Made by a program: the position numbers and the translations under genes | The notes under the pieces: model-generated | Seen by the model: only the letters and a program-made list of their open reading frames with translations | Told to the model about the DNA's origin: nothing | Databases searched by the model: none | Origin: Curvularia sp. ZM96 | Lineage: Eukaryota > Ascomycota > Dothideomycetes > Pleosporales > Pleosporaceae | DNA length: 64,000 bases | NCBI GenBank assembly: GCA_022457065.1 | Contig: JAJGBQ010000003.1 | Location: 1,240,001 to 1,304,000 of the forward strand | Reading direction: 5' to 3' | In this document: piece by piece, positions 22,316-32,259 of the stretch | Position numbering within the stretch: position 1 is the first letter of the stretch | Layout: every line of letters starts with the position of its first letter

Positions 22316-23082
22316 ACTGTTGGCCGAGGAGGTAATCGTGACAATCCCAACTAATTGCTCAAGTCACAAGTTGGAGGAGGGTATCAAAATCAATATTGGA
22401 AGGGCTCGTTACAAAGTGCTGGTCACAACTTTATCACTCTTTTAGCATGTAAATAATGGTTTCAGTAGGGTAATGGTTGATTGGGAAGCGGAAGGATGAG
22501 TTTATGTTCTTAGTTGTATGTATGTACTGTTAGCGGAGATGCTGGATTACGAAAATAAAAAAGGTATTAGCCTGCCAATTTTATGATCGACCCATTTGTT
22601 ATTGTGTAAAGTGATGGTGCAGTGATGTGACGAGGCTGCAAGGCTGAACAGAGAAGACGCACACTAATCACTCTACGTGGTATAGCGCCTTGGTATGGAT
22701 CAGTACTTGGGGTTGCTGCCACTCACCACCCAGCCATCAACTCATGTTCCTGACTATTCTTTTGTTATTGTGTATCCAGACCATGCAAGCAAACCAATGA
22801 ACCCAGCTGTGGAACATACTCTCACGTTGCTGTTCTTAAACGAAGGCATCAATCCCGTCCCCCCATTCCTACTTGTTCAGCAAGGCTGAGCTGAGCCACG
22901 CGCGCGCCTAAAGCGGGCCTTGTAAGCCCGCCACTCTTCGAATTCAAATATCCCCTCTATCTGCTGATTTAGCCTTCACTGTTCAGCAGTTCTTTGGCAA
23001 ATCTCAAACGTCCCGGATCCATTTTATTGCGTGCGTATGAAATGAAAATCAGGCACAGCATCCAGCATAAAACGTCTCAGTC
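22316..23082. other. Intergenic region
   Basis: 767 bp: the 3' flank of the secreted protein gene and the promoter of the HET gene. No gene is supported. Confidence 0.4.
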
Positions 23083-24970
23083 ATGAACTCCACGCCACTT
23101 TACGCCCCACTTGAGACTCAAGACACTATCCGCCTACTCCGCTTCAAAACTGGGAATGATGGGGATGGCATTGAGTTGATGTTGAAACCTTTCCGCCTCA
23201 GTTCTGCAGTGGAATTCATTGCGTTGTCTTACGTATGGGGCAGCCCGACACCAAAACGATGGGTCACTTGCAATGGACATCGAGTATCAGTTACACCTAC
23301 TCTACACGGCGCGCTATCTCAACTGCTACAAAAGGGACTCGATGGCTTACTCTGGGTGGATGCACTTTGTATCAATCAACAAGAGAACGAAGAGAAGAGC
23401 GCACAGGTGGCCATGATGCGAGATATCTTCAGCCGAGCTGCTAAGGTGATATTTTGGCTTGGTGAGCAGCAGAATTTCGACGAAGATGGCGCTCGCTTGA
23501 TGAATACTTTCTTCCAGAATCATCCAGACCCACGGGCGGAAGAGCTACGAGATAAGAGCTTAAGGGAATTAGGTTTGCCTTGTTTTGGAAACGAATGGAT
23601 TGGATGGACATCCTTAATCACCCGCCCTTGGTTTGGACGTGTCTGGATTGTTCAAGAGTTCTCCAACGCGAAAGCGTCGGTTTTCATGTCTGGAGCCCTG
23701 GAGATACCGACAAAAGTTCTCATGCATTGCGCCGCTGCCACCAGTGCCTGCATTGATATCCAGAATATATTTTTAATACAGGCTGAAAGTGGATTTTCTG
23801 CATTAACGCTTATCGAAAGACCATTGTTTCTTTATCTTGGTCAGATTAATGCACATGTTGTGCGGAAAGAGGGCGTCGATGTAGAATGGATATGGAAGCG
23901 AAGTAGTTTGCTGGAGGCAACAGATGAAAGAGATCGGGTTTTCGCGCTTTTATCTTTTCAGACCACGCTTCCGATGGATATGATCGATTACAGCAAGGAT
24001 CTAGTGGAGGTCTATACTGAAGTCGCAAAAACAACACTTACTCAAACTATACCTTGGAGGCCTTCTAGTGAGCTAGGTCAGAATTCGTTGGAAATTGAGA
24101 CATATCGGTCGAGCAGGTTCTTAGCTTGCAAAGACTGTTCGCTGAGCGAATCAAAGCTGCCGAGTTGGGTCCCAGATTGGAGACCAGGCAGCATCAGATT
24201 TGCTCCCTTAACGGGCTACTTCTGGGGGGTATCTTCCTTCGACCATCCATATCAAGATGCCATTATCGCAAAGAGGGTACGTTTATAAATCAGCTTTCCA
24301 TGTTTTAAAACATCTAATAATATAGATCATGTCAATCTCTGGAGTCCTTATTGACAGGCCTTGGGTCATTGTTAATTCCATGTCCTGTGCGGAAGACTTA
24401 TGGTCAAACCTCCGTCAAGAAATCTGGAACCATTCACAGGTCTCAAAGAAAAGGGCCAAAGCTAGTCTTAACTGGCAATACATGTGCTATGTATTAGCCC
24501 GATCAAAGAATGCAGCATCTCGCAGGCACCAATTATTAGGAGCATTCTGCCGCACGATGGCATTCGGCGCCTTGCTAAGACAAGGTAATGCAACAATTGC
24601 AGAGTATATCGGGGGATTCCAAGCACTACGTAAGGGACTGTCAACAACGATACAAGAAAATGACAGACACGGTGCCGTCTTTCAGGGGCCTAAGAGTTCT
24701 GACCGTCGCTCTGGCGAATATGAGAACCGCTTCAGTGAGCTTTCACGAGGCCGGAAGTTCTGCGTCACACAAGCAGGGAGGCTGGCCTGGGTACCGCAAG
24801 TTGCAAAGCCAGGCGATGAGATTTGTTTCGTTGCAGGATGCGCGGTGCCGTTCGTCATTAGGCAAGCCGGAGAGTCGTGGGAGCTTCTAGGAGACTGCTA
24901 CTTGGATGGGTTGATGAGTTATGAAAGCCCGATTTTCCCTCAACGGCCACAGCTTTTCAAGTTTACGTGA
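23083..24970 (+). CDS. Heterokaryon incompatibility (HET) domain protein
   Basis: HET proteins trigger cell death when genetically different hyphae fuse. Two exons: 23083-24276 and 24326-24970, with a 49-nt intron (GTACGT...ATAG); 612 residues. The HET domain spans roughly residues 45-200 and keeps all its usual blocks: EFIALSYVWGSPTP, LWVDALCINQQENEEKSAQV, MRDIFSRAAKVIFWLGEQ and TRPWFGRVWIVQEF. The following half, with WKRSSLLEATDERDRVFALL and MDMIDYSKDLVEVYTEVAK, is the normal helical companion region. The C-terminus ends in the common GDEICFVAGCAVPFVIRQ and LLGDCYLDGLM blocks. It appears intact with no frameshift, unlike many HET copies. It belongs to the same broad immune-like category as the NACHT gene at 44322 and the STAND-N gene at 59520. 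Confidence 0.93.
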
Positions 24971-25759
24971 ACAAGTTCTTCCAAGGGCTTCTTCAAGGTG
25001 CATCCAACATTGCACGTTACAGACCTGAGATCATTCTTTCCAAGACACAGTCAACATTGAGAAGAGCAGAGCGCTTTCCGAAATCAATCGATCCTATATA
25101 TTGCGGTCAATGTTTCCCACAGCTTTTTAATATGCAAGTGTCTCGGCTCCATTGCGGCTGTTTGCCTGAGGTTTCGAAACCTCAGGCCCAAAGATCTGGA
25201 TACCTGATATTCCCGGCTGCTGTATATCCGGCATAACCCAATAATGTGGCCCTGTTTCGCGTTTGCTTTGATCAGGAGTTGGTGCCCTGGCCGTTGTCGC
25301 ACAGTCGAAACGGTGCACAGAGCTTGATGCAACCAGGGTCAGAAAGCTTGAAGGGCGGGGCCAAGTGCCAAGTTCAAGACGGCAGATGTATGAGGGGCCT
25401 GTAGGTCCTGAGGTACATGGGGACAAATACTGGGAGGCTTTCCGTCATGGTCGGGCATATCGGCCTCTGGCACCAAGCACGACATCAAGTCGCGTGACGT
25501 CGGGCTCTGCAGGGCGTCAGCCCACAAGTGGATGCTGCAGAATAGAGAGAGCGGTTCGATTTCCTTGGATGCGGTGCATTGCTTGGATGGGCACATGCGC
25601 TGGCAGCCTATGACACGTCCCCTCGCCCAAGTCGGTGCCTCGCCAAGTGCATGGTGGGCATCGAGTCGCTGACCGCACACAGCTCAGCTAGCTAGCCAGC
25701 TAGACCGCACCTTTCGCAGCTGATGACGACCCTTCACGACATTCCGTCTGCGACCCAAA
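24971..25759. other. Intergenic region with a perfect palindrome
   Basis: 789 bp upstream of the RING gene. It holds a 24-bp perfect palindrome (25164-25187, listed separately). The minus-strand ORFs at 25127-25426 and 25339-25680 have no recognisable domain. Confidence 0.4.
25164..25187. repeat. Perfect 24-bp palindrome
   Basis: The left arm GCCTGAGGTTTC is mirrored exactly by GAAACCTCAGGC with no spacer, centred on TTCGAA. It lies about 570 bp upstream of the RING-ZZ-SH3 start and 194 bp after the HET stop. It could be a dimeric factor site or a cruciform former. Confidence 0.9.
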
Positions 25760-28749
25760 ATGGCAGAAGGCGAGCGCGCTGGCGGAGTCCATGGCGACCT
25801 GGAGAAGGAATTAACGTGCTCGGTAAGTCGAGGTTCAGGTTTCGCTGTGGCGCAGAGGTGGGGGAGCGGTCGCGCGAGAAGGCGGCACGGCTGTCAAGGT
25901 GCTAGGCCTGAGTCCTAAGGCTGCCAGAAGGCTTCAGGGAGGAACCGTATGAGCCGACGGACTTGTAAAAAGTTAATAGCGGAATTGCTTGTTCTCTCCA
26001 GTCTCTCATATCTTTTGAGCCGTAGGGCTGCGCCTGCTAACTGCGCTGCGCTCAGATCTGTACCGACCTCCTCTACCAACCGCTGACGCTCCTTGATTGC
26101 CTTCATACCTTTTGCGGCGCCTGTCTGAAAGAATGGTTTGCTTTCCAGGCCTCTACTGCCACGTCCATCCACCCATACACTTGCCCGTCGTGTCGCGCCT
26201 CGGTGCGCACCACACAACCCAATGCGACCGTCACTACGCTTCTCGACATATTCGTAAAATCCAACCCCGAAAGAGGAAAGACTGAGGAGGAGAAACAGGC
26301 GGATCGAAACAAGTACAAGCCAGGTGATAACGTGCTTCCTAAGCTTAGGCGACGAGACGAACGCGATGACGTTGATCAGCGCATGTTGGAGGAGGCCCAA
26401 CAGCTCAGCTTGAGAGATGCAGGTATATCGGGAAATAACACCAACCTTCGGCCACCCAGGGAGCGTAGAAGGAGAGAGAGGAGTCGCGCTACTAGCACAG
26501 ACTCGCGAACAAGTCGGGACACAAGGCCGTCAGCCAGCCGGAATCAATCTGGTGCATCTCCGCCTAGGACTTCGAGGCCAAATCGGGCTGTTGAGCACCA
26601 GTCGAGTCTGCGCTCTTTGCTGAGCTCATCCGATCTGGATACCGATGATGTGGACGAGGACCTTGTGCGACAGGTGCTGGAAGAGCTAGTATCGGAGGGT
26701 TTCGATCTGAACCAGATTGGCACTGCGCAAGAGGAGGAGATTACTGAAAGGATTGCTGAAGCGGTACGGCGGCGACAGGCAAGTAGACTTGCTGAGCGGC
26801 AACGAGAGAGAAGGGAAAGGAGAGAACGTTTGGCAAGAGAAGGCATCACGAGCACGTCGTCCCCGCTTCTTCCCCAGCCCACGCGCAGTCCTCACCTACG
26901 GGACGAGGATGCACCACGTAGAAGACATCATGGCCGGTCGGAAAGCGGATCAGCAATACCCCAAGCTAGTTTGCGACCACCGGTATCAAGACCAGGCCTG
27001 ATTGATGCTGCAAATCGCGGTGGAAGGGCACCACATCAACGATCGTCGAGTCAAGGCAGCTCACGTTCAGCAAGAAGGCTGGAACGTCCAACTCCAAATT
27101 TGGCCTTCGGGGATTCGCAGAACAACAGCAGCAGTGAACGAGTGTCGATCTCAGATGCGGCACCGCCCGCTCAACGACGCCAATCAGACAATCAGCAGCG
27201 AAGTCGACTCGATGCACGCCAGCAATTCCGTGACAGTGTGCAATCTAGCACGAGCTCTAATCCCAGTTCGCCGCAAGGATTAGACTTCAACATTCCTGGT
27301 CGTGGCAGTCCGACAAGCTCTTTAGCTACCGTGGGCACTCCAGCCGTGCCCACATCTTCCTCTATGCCCGTAATTACGCCTTCTCACCCTCCGACATCTC
27401 GTCGTACGACCGATCCTGCCCGTATCACAGTATCGCGGACTCATAACAGCGGGACTCCACCACTGACCGCATCTCCCCCAATTTCTCGTTCCGCAACAGA
27501 CCTGAATGTTCCACTTCCCCGGTCCAGGCAAACTTCAGCAGCGTCCTCAATTGCGCCTATTCTCTACACAGAACCCAACATCACGTGTCAGCGTTGTAAC
27601 AAGAGTGATATCCAATACGAGCTGCACTACAACTGCGGACGCTGCGACGGGGGCGAGTACAATATCTGCATCCGCTGCTATCGTCTCGGCAAGGGATGTA
27701 AACACTGGTTCGGTTTCGGCTGGACAGCATGGTCTCGCTATGAACGAGAAGCACCAGAAGGAGGCTATCCCCCCAATCACGAGCACCCACACATATTGAT
27801 CGGCCATCGCTACCGTCGACCCATGACGCCCCTCACCGAGTCCAGCACCCCGCCGCACGTCCTCATGAGTGAAGATGACCCCAAGCAAAGAGTGGAAATC
27901 GGCGTTTTCTGCGAAATCTGCAAAGCCTATGCCAATGCCTGCTACTGGAAATGCGACTACTGCAACGAAGGCGACTGGGGCTACTGCAACGATTGCGTGA
28001 ATCAAGGCCGCCACTGCACCCATCCCCTCGTCCCTGTCGCCAAAAAGACTAGAGAACCCCAAACAATTACAGACACGACCACGCCCTCCGCACCCTCCAC
28101 CCCACGCCTTGACTCCTCACATCTCATTCCTCCGGACCCTAGCACCCCCGAAGACACCATTCCCGTCGCCGCACCCCTAACCCCCAAATCCGCCTCTCTG
28201 ATGCGGGGGCCAGGCTACTTCACCATCGCGAACTCCATCTTCCGTCCGCTTACCTTCACCACCCTCTGCAACGTATGCCGGTACCCGATTCCACCCTCCA
28301 ACACGCGTTTCCACTGCCTCAAATGTAACGCCGGCGACTACGACATGTGCATGGGCTGCTACCACAAGCTCGTCGTCAGCGGGCGTATCCCCAAAGAAGA
28401 CGGGGTAAACGGGTGGCGGAAATGCCTGCGTGGCCACCGCATGTATATCGTCGGTTTCGAGGATCGCGACGGTGCACAGCGCCGCATCGTTGTGCGCGAC
28501 TTGGTGGGTGGTTTTGCGCTCAAAGAGGAGGAAATGGGCCGCGTGACGAGGTATCCCGCGGATGGCGGGCTCGGGCTCAGGCTTCTGGCTAGATGGGCGT
28601 ATTGGCCGGATGACGGGGTGGATGATGAACTGGCGTTTCCAAGGGGAGCAGAGATAAGAGAGGCGGCGGATATCAATGGGGATTGGTATTGGGGTGTGTA
28701 TTGTGGTGTTGGAAAGCTTTTTCCGGCGAATCATGTTACCCCTGTGTAG
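25760..28749 (+). CDS. RING + ZZ-type zinc finger + SH3 protein, probable E3 ubiquitin ligase
   Basis: Two exons: 25760-25822 (21 codons) and 26056-28749, joined over a 233-nt intron (GTAAGT...CTAAC...CTCAG); 918 residues. The junction rebuilds a C3HC4 RING at residues 20-70: CSICTDLLYQPLTLLDCLHT, FCGACLKEWF, and YTCPSCRASVRTTQPNATVT. A ~450-residue basic, Ser/Arg-rich disordered region follows. Three cysteine-rich ZZ-like fingers come next: about 531-590 (CQRCNKSDIQYELHYNCGRC), 640-690 (CEICKAYANACYWKCDYC) and 757-815 (CNVCRYPIPPSNTRFHCLKC). The last 55 residues form an SH3 domain (LLARWAYWPDDGVDDELAFP ... WYWGVYCGVGKLFPANHV). The RING suggests ubiquitin transfer; ZZ and SH3 suggest partner recognition. 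The long first intron is unusual here, but the RING confirms it. Confidence 0.88.
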
Positions 28750-28971
28750 AGGGATAGTGAGAGGAATGTGCATATGGATGAGTCTATAGTTGAGGGATGG
28801 ATTTCTTAAAAAGACAAGAGGAGAGGCAAATACGGTAATAAGAAAGTGTATCCAACTTCATAGTTCATGATATCCTCACATGTTATTTCCAAATCTCTTG
28901 TTCATTTATTCATTTCAATCAGAACAAACAGCATTCCTAGTCCTGTTCTGTGCCATGTTTACTTCTTGCCC

Positions 28972-29970
28972 TTACTTTGTATAATTCTTCTTCAACCACG
29001 CCTCAATCTTACCAGCTACATCGCTTGGTACCTCGTACGGTGTCCAGTGGCCTGCCTCAATCAAACCCGCATTCTCCAAATGTGGCAACAGTCCCTTCTG
29101 AACCGATTCGGCCATCATCTCAGGTCTGCAAACGAAATCGCCTGTGCCGCCAAAGTACAGCGCGGGGACGTTGACAACATTCCTTTCATCAGGCAGGTTG
29201 GCGTCGCTTTCAGTGTGGACGTTGTTAACCGTGGACTTGTACCAGCATAGGGGCGCCTCGAAGCCGTCGCGGCGCATGCGGTCGACAAAAGCCTTTTTGA
29301 ACGCGGGATCCTGTCCGTAAGGGCGGACGGTAAATTCATTCTTGGTCTTGTGCTCGAGCTCGTGGCGCATACCGTCTTTAGCGCAGAAAAACTGCTTCAT
29401 CATATCGCCGTCGGCGTGGAGCATGTCGTGCAGAAGCTCGAGGTCGCTCTCGAGGACGGCAGCTCCATCAGGCGCGGTGAATAGGTACCAGTACATGTAG
29501 ATGGGGTAGCCAAAGAACTTCTCGGTCATGGCGTTGACGGCATCGAGATTGAAGGGCTGACGGGCTGCCGGCATGTAAGGCACGTTGACGTTGACCAGTC
29601 CGGCTACTCGCTCAGGATGGTATTGGTAGAGGCGTGAGGCCGCTGCAGAACCCCAGTCGTGGCCAATGGAAATGCACTTTTGTGCGCCTTCGGCATCGAG
29701 GATTTCAGTCATGTCCTTGGTCATGGCTTCGAACTTGTATGCTGCTGGGTCGGTGGGCTTGTCGGTTCCGTCATAGCCAAGCATGTCTGGAATGATCATA
29801 GGGTGGTTGGTTGACTTCAGCCCTGTTGCAACCTTGTGCCACATGGCGGCATGGTCGGGAAAGCCATGTTGAAAGAAGAGGGTTGGAAGCGAAGAGTCGC
29901 CGGCGGATGTGTAGTAGGTGTAGGTGTAGCCTCGGGAGGTCTTGAGTGTTTTCTTGTCGAAGCCGTCCAT
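28972..29970 (-). CDS. Soluble epoxide hydrolase-like alpha/beta hydrolase
   Basis: Single exon, 332 residues, starting at ATG 29970 (MDGFDKKTLKTSRGYTY); upstream in-frame codons begin with TTG and are not used. It is an alpha/beta hydrolase of the epoxide-hydrolase/haloalkane-dehalogenase group: oxyanion motif HGFPDH (residues 35-40), nucleophile Asp105 in IGHDWGSAAASR, lid region with YMYWYLFTAPDG, acid near GGTGDFVC, and catalytic His in EAGHWTPYE near the C-terminus. An Asp rather than a Ser nucleophile distinguishes it from esterases. No signal peptide, so probably cytosolic. It would open epoxides to diols in detoxification or secondary metabolism; the substrate is not known. Confidence 0.9.
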   Translation of the reverse strand: MDGFDKKTLKTSRGYTYTYYTSAGDSSLPTLFFQHGFPDHAAMWHKVATGLKSTNHPMIIPDMLGYDGTDKPTDPAAYKFEAMTKDMTEILDAEGAQKCISIGHDWGSAAASRLYQYHPERVAGLVNVNVPYMPAARQPFNLDAVNAMTEKFFGYPIYMYWYLFTAPDGAAVLESDLELLHDMLHADGDMMKQFFCAKDGMRHELEHKTKNEFTVRPYGQDPAFKKAFVDRMRRDGFEAPLCWYKSTVNNVHTESDANLPDERNVVNVPALYFGGTGDFVCRPEMMAESVQKGLLPHLENAGLIEAGHWTPYEVPSDVAGKIEAWLKKNYTK

Positions 29971-31239
29971 GATAAACGTTGTCGTCTTCAATTTTCTTGT
30001 CTTTGGTGAAGCAGGTCAATGGATGACTTCAAAGTGAAACAGCAGGACACCAAGAGTTTTATTTATACCTTGAACGCCAAGATGGTTGTGCTGGTACGTC
30101 GTACGATTGGGGATGTAAGACCGTCCGCCTAGCAAGCTGTGCCGACAGAGACTAGACTAGCTGCCACATTAGCGGGACTACTGCTTCGGAGGGCTTAGGT
30201 GCTAATCAGATTGGGGATAACTTTGGTCCCATTTCAATGCATCGGAGTAGCCAGGATGAAAATGGGTATACAGGGTTCGTTCGTACGAGGGAAAGCACTA
30301 AGAGTAGGGTTAGAGGTTTGGCACAATGGTCAATTCGGCGCCATGAACTAGTATTTTTGCGGCTTTTTTTTTGTTATCGGACTCGCCTGTTCACAAGCAG
30401 GAACACAGACGGCACAGAACCGAGGCTTGGGAATACGGTATGATGTAATAGCTTCCTGTGTTATAGATCCACTCGTCCACTCGGTGGATGAAAACAGAAA
30501 GTATAGCGTTCACCTAACCAGGTATCTCTTGTCTCCTATTGCCAGAAACGGATCTTGTATATGTGTAACACCACCATAAGGTGCAGGCCAGAGCCCGGCT
30601 CCTTCTTAGGCCGGCACCCAATTTTCGCCAGCATACAGATACCCCCCTGCAATGAAGAGTTTCAAAGGGATTGCTAGTGTCAGCTTGGTCCACGTAGTGT
30701 GATGTCACTACATCGCCATCGTAAGGGCCATATGCATTGTTGTTTAGTTATAGATCTTCACGCAGTTCCATCAAGCCTTAGCATGACTGCGACGCTAGCG
30801 ACGTCTTTGTGTTTTTGGGCTTCTTTTGAGCGTGCCGTGCGACATCCTATCACCGAGGGGAACGGTGGATTGGCCGGTAGGGTGATCCTAGGTAGAATCG
30901 GTCCGCTGCCTTGATATTGTGGTCATATTCCGGTGGCGACATTCCGACATACGAAGTAAGCGCTCTGCGGTTTTCGTGCCGCTGTAGCCGTCGTCGACGC
31001 CTTGATTGCAATGTCTCGCTCGTCAAGAATCTCATCCTCAGGTGTAGCGTGGCGAGTATGTACGGGAGCTTGTAGCCGATTAGCCTGCAGTAGCTTTGAT
31101 GGTGGGGAACGGAAGTTCTGGTGAGATGTGGGGACAGGGTCCAAGGGTTGCTCGAGACGTCCCGTTTTGGTCGATGCGCGCCTATGTCACACAGCGTCAG
31201 CGGCCTTAATGAGCATTACACCACCAACGCAGTCTCATC
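29971..31239. other. Intergenic region, divergent promoters
   Basis: 1,269 bp between the divergent epoxide-hydrolase and EVE genes. No coding signal is found. Minus-strand ORFs at 30850-31144 are short and featureless. Confidence 0.4.
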
Positions 31240-31747
31240 ATGGCTGGAACACGAAGTTCTACGCGCCAAAAGGCCTCCGCAGCACCAAAGTACAATGAAG
31301 ACCAATCATCATCTACTGAAGAGACAAAACCAAAGCGCAATGGGACCAAGTCGACGCGTCGCAAACGTACCCGTGGGGATGACGAAGATGAAAACGATAA
31401 AGTAGAAAAGAATTCACCACCATCTAAAAAAACCAAGTCCAAAGGACCAAAGATGAGCAAATCTACAGCAAACCCCCGAGCCAAAACCTCACAGCCTCCA
31501 ACAACCAAATCAAAAACCGCACCTCCGCCCGAACCCTCCTCGCCCACCAACCGCGACGCAAACGGCAACCAAGAAGTCTTCTGGCTGCTCAAAGCCGAGC
31601 CACTTCCCCGTTACGAAAACGGTGTCAACGTCGCCTTCTCCATATCCGACCTGCGCGCATGTACAGAACCCGAACCATGGACCGGCGTACGCAACCCGCA
31701 AGCGCGCAACAACATGCAGGCCATGCGCAAAGGCGACCTCGGTTTCT

Positions 31748-31778
<31 letters not shown>

Positions 31779-32115
31779 CGTAGGCATATTGCGCGTTGTC
31801 GAAGAGGCAAAAGTCGACGAGACGGCGTTTGATCCCAAAGACCCTTACTACGACAGCAAGTCGGATCGGGACAAGCCAAAGTGGTTCTGTGTGGGGGTTG
31901 AGTTTGTTAAGGAGTTTGAGCAAGTAGTCGATTTGCATCAGATCAAGGAGTATGCGAGGGACGGAGGGCCGCTGAAGGACATGCAGCTTGTTACCAATTC
32001 GAGGCTGAGTGTGTGTAGAGTGAGGAAGGAGGAGTGGGAGTTTATTCTCGGGCTAGCAGAGGGTGGGAAGGAGGAAGAAAAGCAGGAAAAGAAGGAGGTG
32101 GATAAGAAAGAGTAG
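31240..32115 (+). CDS. EVE domain protein (thymocyte nuclear protein 1-like)
   Basis: Single exon, 291 residues. The first ~105 residues are a lysine/serine-rich disordered nuclear-type tail (STRRKRTRGDDEDE, PPSKKTKSKGPKMSKS). The EVE domain then runs to about residue 270: EVFWLLKAEPLPRYENGVNV, SISDLRACTEPEPWTGVRNP, the hallmark QARNNMQAMRKGDLGFFYHS, VVGILRVVEEAKVDETAFDP, and WFCVGVEFVKEF. EVE is a PUA-like fold that reads modified nucleobases, such as 5-methylcytosine derivatives, or RNA. The start ATG at 31240 has a good context (catcATGG). The acidic/lysine C-terminal tail is short. Fungal members are little studied; nuclear location is inferred from the N-terminus. Confidence 0.93.
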
Positions 32116-32259
32116 TGGGATTGCTTGAACGTTACGGTTTGGAACTGGAATCCATGTTGGGCTGTTATGTCGCCTACATTCTCACGCGCGGTTTCTCATT
32201 CGTACTCCGCGTACATGTACCACGCTTTCCGCTTCTTAGCGCTCAAGCCACGCTACCAT

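Noticed and set aside
29971..29991. Extended N-terminus of the epoxide hydrolase
   Set aside because: The codon at 29991 is TTG; ATG 29970 gives the usual MDGFDKKT-type start.
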